This document shows, piece after piece, positions 44,023-51,697 of a stretch of 61,182 nucleotides of DNA (positions are counted from its first letter, which is position 1; every line of letters begins with the position of its first letter). The stretch covers positions 1 through 61,182 of the forward strand of contig JBCBXA010000006.1 in the NCBI GenBank assembly GCA_039816825.1, given 5' to 3'. The position numbers and the translations under genes are program-made. This stretch comes from JBCBXA01 sp039816825. GTDB lineage: Bacteria > Pseudomonadota > Alphaproteobacteria > Rhizobiales > Rhizobiaceae. The notes under the pieces were generated by a model, which saw nothing but the letters and a program-made list of their open reading frames with translations, was not told the origin of the DNA and did no database searches.

Positions 44023-44955
44023 ATGGCACGGTTTCACAAGTTGGCGCTGGTGGGCATTGGTCTCATCGGATCATCCATTGCGCTGGGCGCGCGTGCCAAG
44101 GGCTTGGCCGAAGAGATCGCGATTTCAACGCGTTCACCCGCCACGCTGGCCCGTGCGGAAGAACTGGGCCTCGGCACGAGCTACCATTCGGACGCAACTG
44201 ACGCCGTCGCCGGTGCTGATATCGTCATTGTGTGTGTGCCGGTGGGCGCGTCCGAAGCCGTGGCCAAAGCCATCGCGCCCGCGCTGAAGCCCGGTGCCAT
44301 CGTCACTGATGTGGGCTCCGTCAAGCAGTCGGTCGTCGACCAGATGGCGCCTCATCTGCCGAGCGCAGTGCACTTCATTCCAGGCCACCCGATGGCAGGC
44401 ACAGAGTTTTCCGGTCCGGACGCCGGGTTTGCCACCCTGTTTGAAGGGCGCTGGACTATTCTGACGCCGCCTACCGGGACCGATGACAGGGCGGTCGAGA
44501 TGCTCCAGGGCTTCTGGCAGGATCTGGGTGCCAATGTGGAATGCATGGCAGTTGAGCACCACGATCTGGTCTGCGCCATGACGAGCCACATTCCGCACCT
44601 CATCGCCTATAACATCGTCGGCACGGCTTCTGAACTGGAAGAGAGCCTGCGGGCGGAGGTTGTGAAATTCTCGGCTTCGGGCTTTCGCGACTTCACCCGT
44701 ATCGCAGCGTCCGACCCAACTATGTGGCGCGATGTGTTTCTACACAATCGCGAGGCGGTGCTGGAGGCATTGGGCCGCTTTTCCGAAGATCTGTCAGCGT
44801 TGCAGCGTGCCATCCGTGTGGGCGATGGCGATTATCTGTTTGAACTGTTCACCCGGACGCGGGCGATCCGCAAAGGCGTGATTGAGGCTGGCCAGGAAGT
44901 GGATGCCCCTAATTTTGGCCGCGAGATCGTTGAGGATCTCGAAGAGGACAACTGA
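44023..44955 (+). CDS. Prephenate/arogenate dehydrogenase family protein
   Basis: 310 residues. N-terminal Rossmann motif ALVGIGLIGSSIALGARAKG, then DVGSVKQSVVDQM, HFIPGHPMAGTEFSGPDAG and HHDLVCAMTSHIPHLIAY, which are TyrA/TyrC signatures. It oxidises prephenate or arogenate in tyrosine synthesis; the specificity cannot be read from sequence. Directly follows hisC, without an intervening base. Confidence 0.94.
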   Translation: MARFHKLALVGIGLIGSSIALGARAKGLAEEIAISTRSPATLARAEELGLGTSYHSDATDAVAGADIVIVCVPVGASEAVAKAIAPALKPGAIVTDVGSVKQSVVDQMAPHLPSAVHFIPGHPMAGTEFSGPDAGFATLFEGRWTILTPPTGTDDRAVEMLQGFWQDLGANVECMAVEHHDLVCAMTSHIPHLIAYNIVGTASELEESLRAEVVKFSASGFRDFTRIAASDPTMWRDVFLHNREAVLEALGRFSEDLSALQRAIRVGDGDYLFELFTRTRAIRKGVIEAGQEVDAPNFGREIVEDLEEDN

Positions 44956-44960
44956 TCCGA

Positions 44961-46094
44961 TCAGCCGCCCAGTTGAATGGGCGGGATGTCACCCAGCGGT
45001 ATGAGACCGAGAAGCACCCGCCCATCTCGGATGACGATGGGTGGCGCGCGGCGGATTTCGGGATTATCCGGATGAGGCTGAGCTAGCGCCAGGATCGTTG
45101 GCACGAGCGTATCAACGCTTTGTTTCAGGGCAACCGACCGAGGGTCGACACCCTCACGAAGCGCCTGCAGACCTTCTTCCAGGCCCTGGCCCGCCAGTCT
45201 CAGAGTGCCGTTCAAATACCCGGTTGGGGAGACATCAAGACGACCCGACAGTTCGATCAGCGTCTCACCGCTGGTCAGGCGAACATTCTCCAAACGTATG
45301 GGCTCTGACAGGGTGGGCAGTGAGGCGGTCCAAGCCTCGGCGTCGGCCAGTGCGCTGGCAGCACCGATAAGGGCGAGGGTGCCCTCGAAGTTGAGGGGCG
45401 CAATGCCCAGGCCAGCGGGTGCGATGGCATCTCCCTGCAGGTAAAACCGCAGATCGGTGGCAGCACTTTCACCTCGAGCGTTGTACGGCTCTAGGACCGA
45501 GAACAAACGTTCGAGGGACAAGAGTGTCCGGGCCGGTGCGTCGGGCACGTTGGTGGTCGCGGTAACATCGCTTGCTTCGATCTCCACGCGTTGCAGCAGA
45601 TTGTTTCCATCGATGCGGACCGACGAGCGCGCACTTTCCCAGTCAAATTTCAACGGCAGCGCGTTGGCAGTCTTTAGAAGTGCCGGTGCTTTCAGCTCGA
45701 TAATCTGATGACGCGGAGCATACACTTGGGCTGCTGTTCTCAACGCACCCGTTTCCAGGGCCAATTGATCTGCCGCTGATTCAAATCGCACCCGGTCGCA
45801 TTTCAAGCCCATGCGGAAAGGGAAGCCCACGATTTCCTGCCCATCGCAGGCGACGGTTTGATCCGGGCTGTTCAGCGCTTCCAGCTCTTGCGTGACAAGG
45901 CCATTGACCTTTGACGCCACCAGAAACCAACCCGCCACGAGCGCCGACAACACCAGCAGCAGGGAGCTGCCGAACCAGATGACTTTGCGTTGGCTGCGAG
46001 TCTGATCCCAGCTGTCGGCGGCCTCTGTTTTCGCCTTGCGCCTCTGGTCAGCGCGGTGGACGTTCTTGATCGCTGAGCGGGAGCGTGGGGCCAA
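44961..46094 (-). CDS. DUF2125 domain protein, membrane anchored
   Basis: 377 residues. A basic cytoplasmic N-terminus and one membrane helix (WFGSSLLLVLSALVAGWFLV) are followed by a large periplasmic DUF2125 domain (FPFRMGLKCDRVRFE, YAPRHQIIELKAPALL, YLNGTLRLAGQGLEEGLQAL). Family widespread in alphaproteobacteria and located here between the tyrosine dehydrogenase and chaC, a common order. Function unknown. Confidence 0.88.
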   Translation of the reverse strand: MAPRSRSAIKNVHRADQRRKAKTEAADSWDQTRSQRKVIWFGSSLLLVLSALVAGWFLVASKVNGLVTQELEALNSPDQTVACDGQEIVGFPFRMGLKCDRVRFESAADQLALETGALRTAAQVYAPRHQIIELKAPALLKTANALPLKFDWESARSSVRIDGNNLLQRVEIEASDVTATTNVPDAPARTLLSLERLFSVLEPYNARGESAATDLRFYLQGDAIAPAGLGIAPLNFEGTLALIGAASALADAEAWTASLPTLSEPIRLENVRLTSGETLIELSGRLDVSPTGYLNGTLRLAGQGLEEGLQALREGVDPRSVALKQSVDTLVPTILALAQPHPDNPEIRRAPPIVIRDGRVLLGLIPLGDIPPIQLGG

Positions 46095-46176
46095 GGTTGA
46101 TCTCCGGTTGATGCGTCACAGACTTTGTTGACGCCCTCAAGCTTGGCTGGAAAGCGTGGCGCTGTTACGGGAAGAT

Positions 46177-46710
46177 ATGGAAGAAATGTGGTTCTTTGGC
46201 TACGGGTCCCTGATGTGGCGGCCGGGCTTTGAGTATGTTGAGGCAAAGCGTGCGCATCTGCACGGCTTGCACAGGCGACTTTGCATCTATTCTCACATTC
46301 ACCGAGGGACGCCGGAGCGCCCAGGTCTCGTCCTCGGCCTTGATCGGGGCGGAAGTTGCCGCGGCATGGTTTTTCGCGTGGATGCTGAGGTTCAGGCGCA
46401 GGTTCTCGCATATCTCCGCGAGCGGGAGATGGCCAACGGCGTCTACTACGAAGCGATGCGCCGCGTCCGGTGCGATGATGGCACGAGCGTGCAGGCGCTC
46501 TGTTACTGCGCCGTGCGCGGGCACGAACAATACGCGCCGGTTATGGGGACCGAGGCAACGCTGAAGCTGGTCAATGGAGCTGTCGGGCAATCAGGCCGAA
46601 ACGAGGATTACGTTATCTCGACGGTCGACAAGATCAGGGCGATGGGCGCACGCGACTTGCCTCTAGAGCGGGTTGCCAACGCTCTGCGTCAATCCGCTCT
46701 CGCCAGCTGA
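46177..46710 (+). CDS. ChaC-like gamma-glutamylcyclotransferase
   Basis: 177 residues from the ATG at 46177, which puts the FFGYGSLMWRPGFE substrate motif at the N-terminus as in relatives; an upstream GTG at 46156 is an alternative. HRRLCIYSHIHRGTPERPGLVLGLDRGGSCRGMVF and the Glu in YLREREMANGVYYE fit ChaC, which cleaves glutathione to 5-oxoproline and Cys-Gly. Overlaps the 3' end of the antiparallel acyltransferase by 48 bp. Confidence 0.92.
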   Translation: MEEMWFFGYGSLMWRPGFEYVEAKRAHLHGLHRRLCIYSHIHRGTPERPGLVLGLDRGGSCRGMVFRVDAEVQAQVLAYLREREMANGVYYEAMRRVRCDDGTSVQALCYCAVRGHEQYAPVMGTEATLKLVNGAVGQSGRNEDYVISTVDKIRAMGARDLPLERVANALRQSALAS

Positions 46711-47499
46711 AGGGCCGGGATCGACTTTGGCTTCAGCACGCGATTTCAGCGCCTTTTGAGCGAGCGGTGACGGCGTCGATCCGCCTGCGGCTTCTTCCAG
46801 CAATTTGTCGGACGCGGTTTCAATGGCATGGATGAGCTTGACCTGAAACTCATCGGGGTCGAGGCCGGGTTCGATGACGGGCAAGAACTCAAGCACAACC
46901 GTACCAGGATAGTGGGTGAAACTGTCTTTGGGCCAAAATGCCCCTGTGTTGGTGGCGACGGGCAATACCGGCTGGTCGAGCGTTTTGTAGAGGTGCTGGA
47001 TTCCATATTTGTAGGCCGGTTCTGCATCCAATCGCTGGCGCGTGCCTTCAGGGAAAATCAGCACCTGGTGTCCCTCGCCAATGGCTTTTTGGACACCTCT
47101 GGTCATGGAAGCGAGGGCTTCTCCTTTGCGGCCACGATCGACCGGTATTTGGCCGAGACGCAACAGGTAGGTGCCAAAAAGAGGGATCTTCGTGAGGCTC
47201 CGCTTGAGGATGTAGGATGGCCGTTCGAAGTTCACGAACAGGGATAGGGTTTCGTGGCTTGATTGGTGCTTGCAAGCCACCAGAAGGCCGCCGTCAGGGA
47301 TGTTCTCGATTCCCCGCAGCTCCAGCCGCGTGCCGATGATCAACTCGTGAAGCTTGATATTGGAGCGCCCCCAAAACCTGGCAATCCGATATCCGGTCTT
47401 TGGTCCGGTCAGAAGAAAGGGGATGATGAAGACAATCACCTGAACAAAGTTGTTCAGGTAGAAGAGTGCGTAGAAGATAAGAGTGCGAACGAAAGCCAT
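46663..47499 (-). CDS. 1-acyl-sn-glycerol-3-phosphate acyltransferase-like protein
   Basis: 278 residues. N-terminal membrane helix, ACKHQSSHETLSLF as the HX4E variant of the HX4D active site, IPVDRGRKGEAL, and VLIFPEGTRQRLDAEPAYKYG. This is the PlsC pattern, acting in phosphatidic acid synthesis. The Asp-to-Glu change in the first motif is recurrent in alphaproteobacterial relatives. The C-terminal 48 bp overlap chaC on the other strand. Confidence 0.9.
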   Translation of the reverse strand: MAFVRTLIFYALFYLNNFVQVIVFIIPFLLTGPKTGYRIARFWGRSNIKLHELIIGTRLELRGIENIPDGGLLVACKHQSSHETLSLFVNFERPSYILKRSLTKIPLFGTYLLRLGQIPVDRGRKGEALASMTRGVQKAIGEGHQVLIFPEGTRQRLDAEPAYKYGIQHLYKTLDQPVLPVATNTGAFWPKDSFTHYPGTVVLEFLPVIEPGLDPDEFQVKLIHAIETASDKLLEEAAGGSTPSPLAQKALKSRAEAKVDPGPSAGESGLTQSVGNPL

Positions 47500-47562
47500 G
47501 GCGCGTTTTGCCGTGGCGCAGCGGCGCTGGCAATTGCAGTTCGTGAGTTTTTTGGATCGGCC

Positions 47563-48288
47563 TTAGGCTGTGCGCTGGATCATGCGCGTGGCGGCCCAGC
47601 GGACCAGGTCTTCGCCCAGGTAGGTGCGCAGACGTGCGGCGGCATATTTGCCGTACTCGGTGATCAGGGCTCGCCATGCCGTTCTGTCCTGCATCCAATC
47701 GAGCCCGGACAAGTCGTGAACTTCCACCGGAGCAGCGACCAGGCGGACCGCTGGCATGGCGCGCGAGAATTCCAGCATGGAGCGGCGCATGTGAATGTTG
47801 GAAGTGACGACGACGATGGAACTGTAGCCCTTCTCTTCGGCCCACAGGGCGGCTGCCTGTGCATTGCCAATGGTATCGAGGGCTGTTCGGTCGATATCCA
47901 CGCAACAGGTCAGAACAGCCTCGTCCAGATCGTTGGTGCGGGCGATGGCATCAAGATCTGTTTGCGGGTTCACGCCGGTGATGAGAAGGCGCTTGTCACC
48001 GTCGCGCTGCATCAGGCCCACCGCTTCCTTGATACGGTCGGCACCACCGGTCAGAACCACAATGCCATCGGCGGCCTGGACCGCGTCTTGATCCACGGAC
48101 TGGGCCGTCATCTGGGATGCGTCGTAGGTGAATTTCGCAAAGCTGCCGACAATGAGGGCAACCGCGGCAAACAGGGCCAGTACCAGCGCGATCCACAGAA
48201 CAGACAGAAGACCAAGCACGAGCCGAGTGAAGACGCCGCGTTTCCGCTCTTCGCCTTCCAACTGGTCGTCCATGGTGTCAGTCGTCAT
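47563..48288 (-). CDS. YdcF/DUF218 family membrane protein
   Basis: 241 residues from the ATG at 48288 (48297 is also possible). One N-terminal membrane helix (LVLGLLSVLWIALVLALFAA), then the DUF218 core: ADGIVVLTGGADRIKEAV, RLLITGVNP, TIGNAQAAALWAEEKGYSSIVVVTSNIHMRRSMLEFSRAMP. The family includes ElyC/SanA-type envelope proteins. Lies just after ftsX on the same strand. Confidence 0.9.
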   Translation of the reverse strand: MTTDTMDDQLEGEERKRGVFTRLVLGLLSVLWIALVLALFAAVALIVGSFAKFTYDASQMTAQSVDQDAVQAADGIVVLTGGADRIKEAVGLMQRDGDKRLLITGVNPQTDLDAIARTNDLDEAVLTCCVDIDRTALDTIGNAQAAALWAEEKGYSSIVVVTSNIHMRRSMLEFSRAMPAVRLVAAPVEVHDLSGLDWMQDRTAWRALITEYGKYAAARLRTYLGEDLVRWAATRMIQRTA

Positions 48289-48386
48289 CTGTTGCATGCC
48301 TGTCAGTATTACGTGAGCTTGGCTGTAAGATGGCAAGCATTTTGAGTTAACTGTTCACAAGGAATGGTTGACCAAAGGTTAAGGTC

Positions 48387-49451
48387 TCAGGCTGTGTCAG
48401 CCCCCACTTCATGGACCTGATTGAGGTACGAATGGACTGCATATCGGGCCGTGATGGCGGTGAGAACTGCAATAGAAAATGACGTGACCGCCAGCCAGAA
48501 ATAGCCATGTCCTGGCAGGACGAACTGCCCAAAGAAGGCTGCTGTCTGGTCGCCCTGGGGCGTTGCGATGGATGCCGAAACCCAGATGCTGAGCATGTAA
48601 AACAGGATAAGGGCGGCTATCCCACCCAAAGCCACGCCACGCAGGGCAAGCGCAAAAAAGTGCCGCTGGAACTGCTGCGCGATGAAGCTGTCTTCCGCGC
48701 CCACAAAGTGCAGCACCTCCACGATCTGCCGGTTTCCCGCGAGCGCTCCGCGCGTCGCAAAGATGACGGTCAGGCAGGTCGCCGCGAGCACGAGGCCTAG
48801 AATGGCAAAGCCAGCCCAGACAGTGGTGTTCGCCATGGCCGTCAATCGGTCCACCCATGTGCGGTGGTCGTCAAGCATTGCGCCCGGCACGTTGCGTTCG
48901 AGCTCCTGTTGCAGCGAAGCGAAGTCCGGTCGGCTGTCCGGATCAATCTCGACTGTAATCAGGCGCGGCACCGGCAGGTCACCGGGTTGCAGATTGTCGC
49001 CGAGCCATGGCTCAAGCAAACGGGTGGTGGCGTCCCAGTTCAGGGTGCGTGTGCCAACGATCCCACTGGCGGCTTCTGCTATCTCCACCGCTCGACCCAA
49101 AGCTTCCTCCATGTCCACATTCTCAAGCGGTACGATCTGAATGGTCACTTCGCGGGAAATGTCGGATTGCCACGTTCGGGCTGTGTCGCTGACCATCAGC
49201 ACCGAGCCCAGCGTCAGGCATGCCAGGAACGTCATAATGCCAATGACGCTCCAAAGCGTCGTGCCCGCGAGGCTTTCCCGAGGAACGATGGCCGGGCGCC
49301 CACCACCCATCGCTTTGTCGACGAGATCGCCCAATCCAATTCCGGCGGCTGTTTCTGTGAGCTGCCTGGAGAACTGCTTCCTGAAAGTGCTGGAGGGTGC
49401 GGTCGTCCGCGCGGAGTTCGATGTCCGGCCGGTTGGGGTCGTTTCAGTCAT
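48387..49451 (-). CDS. ftsX: Cell-division permease FtsX
   Basis: 354 residues from the ATG at 49451, which overlaps the ftsE stop (ATGACTGA). Layout is cytoplasmic tail, helix 1 (SVIGIMTFLACLTLGSVLMV), periplasmic loop, then three helices at the C-terminus. Works with FtsE to activate peptidoglycan hydrolases at division. The periplasmic loop has EVTIQIVPLENVDMEEAL. Confidence 0.92.
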   Translation of the reverse strand: MTETTPTGRTSNSARTTAPSSTFRKQFSRQLTETAAGIGLGDLVDKAMGGGRPAIVPRESLAGTTLWSVIGIMTFLACLTLGSVLMVSDTARTWQSDISREVTIQIVPLENVDMEEALGRAVEIAEAASGIVGTRTLNWDATTRLLEPWLGDNLQPGDLPVPRLITVEIDPDSRPDFASLQQELERNVPGAMLDDHRTWVDRLTAMANTTVWAGFAILGLVLAATCLTVIFATRGALAGNRQIVEVLHFVGAEDSFIAQQFQRHFFALALRGVALGGIAALILFYMLSIWVSASIATPQGDQTAAFFGQFVLPGHGYFWLAVTSFSIAVLTAITARYAVHSYLNQVHEVGADTA

Positions 49452-50103
49452 AGATCTGCATACGCCCTCCGGACAAGACAAGCCGGCGTGCATCATACTG
49501 ATCCATCAGGGCAAGATCGTGGGTGGCGATCACCACCGACGTGCCCGATCGCTGAAGCTCGATGAAGAGGCGCAAAAGACGCCGGGCGAGGGGAGGATCG
49601 ACATTGCCGGTTGGTTCATCTGCCAAAAGCAGATCCGGTTTCTCAATCAGGGCCCGGGCGATGGCGGCGCGCTGTTTTTCTCCGCCGGACAATATGGGGG
49701 GGTAGGAATCGGTGCGATGGCCCAGTGACACCCAGTCCAGAAGGTCTAGCACGTCCTGCTTGTAGGTTCGTTCGTCGCGACCGCGCACCCTCAGCGGAAG
49801 AGCCACATTTTCGTAAGTCGTCAGATGGTCCAGCAGGCGGAAGTCTGAAAACACGATGCCGATGCGACGCCGCAGCATGGGCAGATCCGGTTTTGCGATC
49901 TGCGAGACGTCGTGATCGAAGACTTTTGCCACACCACGCGTCGGGCGCATGGCCAGAAACAGAATGCGCAGCAGGCTCGTTTTACCTGCACCCGAAGGCC
50001 CGGTCAGGAACTGAAATGTGTCGGGCCCGATGTCGAAGGAGAGATCGCGAAGAACTTCTTCACCTTCACCGTAGCGCAGCCCCACATTTTCAAAGCTGAT
50101 CAT
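49444..50103 (-). CDS. ftsE: Cell-division ATP-binding protein FtsE
   Basis: 219 residues. Walker A GPSGAGKTSLLR, Q-loop-type VFSDFRLLDHLTTYENVALPL (typical of FtsE), signature LSGGEKQRAAIARAL and Walker B LLLADEPTGNVDP with H-loop ATHD. Forms the cytoplasmic motor of the FtsEX complex. The start at 50103 gives the usual MISFENV N-terminus, with GAAGGA upstream. Confidence 0.95.
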   Translation of the reverse strand: MISFENVGLRYGEGEEVLRDLSFDIGPDTFQFLTGPSGAGKTSLLRILFLAMRPTRGVAKVFDHDVSQIAKPDLPMLRRRIGIVFSDFRLLDHLTTYENVALPLRVRGRDERTYKQDVLDLLDWVSLGHRTDSYPPILSGGEKQRAAIARALIEKPDLLLADEPTGNVDPPLARRLLRLFIELQRSGTSVVIATHDLALMDQYDARRLVLSGGRMQIYD

Positions 50104-50281
50104 GAAGCTGCAAAGTTCCTTCGACCTGGTCGTCACCCGCCACGGCGCATTGAGTCACAGCTGGCTGCGGGGAGCAATCCATTAACCATTGTTTGCGAAA
50201 ACCAAAAGTCGAGATTGCTCGTCCTGGAATTTCAACTCTGGGAACCTCAACACGGTCGAAGGTCTGTCAGTCCAACACGCC

Positions 50282-51292
50282 ATGCCCATCACCTGCCCCA
50301 AATGCCGCACATCCTATCAGGTGCCTGATGCTCAAATTGGAGAAGCCGGGCGACGGGTGAAGTGCATCAAATGCGAGCATGTCTGGCACGCCATGCTCGA
50401 TCCAGAGCCGGTTCTTGCGGCAGCAACCGCAGATCAGCCATCGGTGTCGGTATCCAGGCCGGAAGATGCAGCCGCTCGACCAGAGGTTTCCCGTTCGCCA
50501 AGCAGCGACGAGCCAACACCTGTCGACGACACGCCAAGCATGGAAACGCCCATGCCGAAGGCAGGTCCCGTCGACGAGACTGCGACCATATCGGGCGATC
50601 TGCCGGAGGAAGCGTCGGATATTGAGGCTGCGTCAGAGCCGGAACTGGGCGAGGACGATCCGTCCCTCGCAGACGGTACTCGCAGCACCGCTATGACCGA
50701 CGGGCTTTCCGATGAGAGCGCTGATATCATTGCCAATGTCAGTCAGGCGATAATCGAAATCGACAATGAGAGCGCCGTCGAGAAAGCCTCTCTGAAAAGC
50801 CCGATCGTGAAGACACAGATCAAGGTCAAAAAGCACACGCACGCGCGAGAGAACTGTGCAGGCATTCTGGCGGTGGCCATCAGCGCCGTGCTTCTGATAT
50901 CGGCCGTGCTGTTTCGGGAGCCCATCGTCAGGGCTGTGCCCGAGACTGCGCGCCTGTACGGCATGCTGGGCATGCCGGTGAACCTTCGCGGCCTCGAATT
51001 CACGAACATTGCCACGTCCACGGATTTTGAGAACGGTGTTCCCGTTCTCATGGTCTCGGGCACGATTGTGAATGTCTCGGCCGATCCCGTGGAGTTGCCC
51101 GTCGTTCGTCTGGCTCTGCGCACGTCTCAAGGACAGGAGGTTTATGCTTGGTCGTATGAGCCTTCGGTGAAGCGCCTCAGCGTGGGAGAGCAGGTGGACT
51201 TCACAACCCGTGTGGCGTCCCCCCCCGATGGTGCGTCGGACATTCAACTGCGCTTTATCGGTATCAATCGAGCCTCCACCAGCGGCGGCTGA
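50282..51292 (+). CDS. MJ0042 zinc-ribbon protein with DUF3426-like C-terminus
   Basis: 336 residues. The N-terminal zinc ribbon MPITCPKCRTSYQVPDAQIG...VKCIKCEHVW has four Cys. An acidic Ser/Pro/Asp/Glu-rich linker (about 45-185), a membrane helix (CAGILAVAISAVLLISAVLF) and a C-terminal beta-rich domain (MVSGTIVNVSADPVELPVV) follow. Function unknown. This gene regularly sits divergent from ftsE in alphaproteobacteria. Confidence 0.9.
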   Translation: MPITCPKCRTSYQVPDAQIGEAGRRVKCIKCEHVWHAMLDPEPVLAAATADQPSVSVSRPEDAAARPEVSRSPSSDEPTPVDDTPSMETPMPKAGPVDETATISGDLPEEASDIEAASEPELGEDDPSLADGTRSTAMTDGLSDESADIIANVSQAIIEIDNESAVEKASLKSPIVKTQIKVKKHTHARENCAGILAVAISAVLLISAVLFREPIVRAVPETARLYGMLGMPVNLRGLEFTNIATSTDFENGVPVLMVSGTIVNVSADPVELPVVRLALRTSQGQEVYAWSYEPSVKRLSVGEQVDFTTRVASPPDGASDIQLRFIGINRASTSGG

Positions 51293-51300
51293 TCCTCGCC

Positions 51301-51687
51301 ATGGCACGCATCCTGATCGTTGAAGACGATTCGCTGGTCCGTTCCTTTGTCGAGCGCGCTCTGCAGATGGATGGGCACGATATCGAAACGGCCAGCGACG
51401 GTGGCCTCGGGCTCGAAATGCTTGAAGAAGCCGTGGAAGCCAATCATCACTTCGATCTTCTTCTCAGCGACATCCAGATGCCCGTGATGGATGGCATCGC
51501 TTTGGCATTGAGCGCTGCACAGAAATGCCCCGACATGCCGATATTGTTGATGACAGGCTACGCAGAACAGCGTGAGCGGGCCGACAATCTCTCAAGGGTT
51601 ATCGTCGATGTGGTGGCCAAGCCTTTCACTCTGCCGGTTATCCGGCAGGCCGTGAATGACGCATTGTCACATCCTACCGACGCTTAG
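51301..51687 (+). CDS. cpdR: Single-domain response regulator, CpdR-like
   Basis: 128 residues, receiver only. Acidic pocket VEDD, phosphoacceptor Asp57 in LLSDIQMPVMDG, Thr in LMTGYA and Lys in VVAKPF. In Caulobacter and rhizobia CpdR directs ClpXP protease during the cell cycle. No kinase lies nearby. The 8-bp gap suggests cotranscription with the zinc-ribbon gene. Confidence 0.85.
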   Translation: MARILIVEDDSLVRSFVERALQMDGHDIETASDGGLGLEMLEEAVEANHHFDLLLSDIQMPVMDGIALALSAAQKCPDMPILLMTGYAEQRERADNLSRVIVDVVAKPFTLPVIRQAVNDALSHPTDA

Positions 51688-51697
51688 GGTCAGGTCC

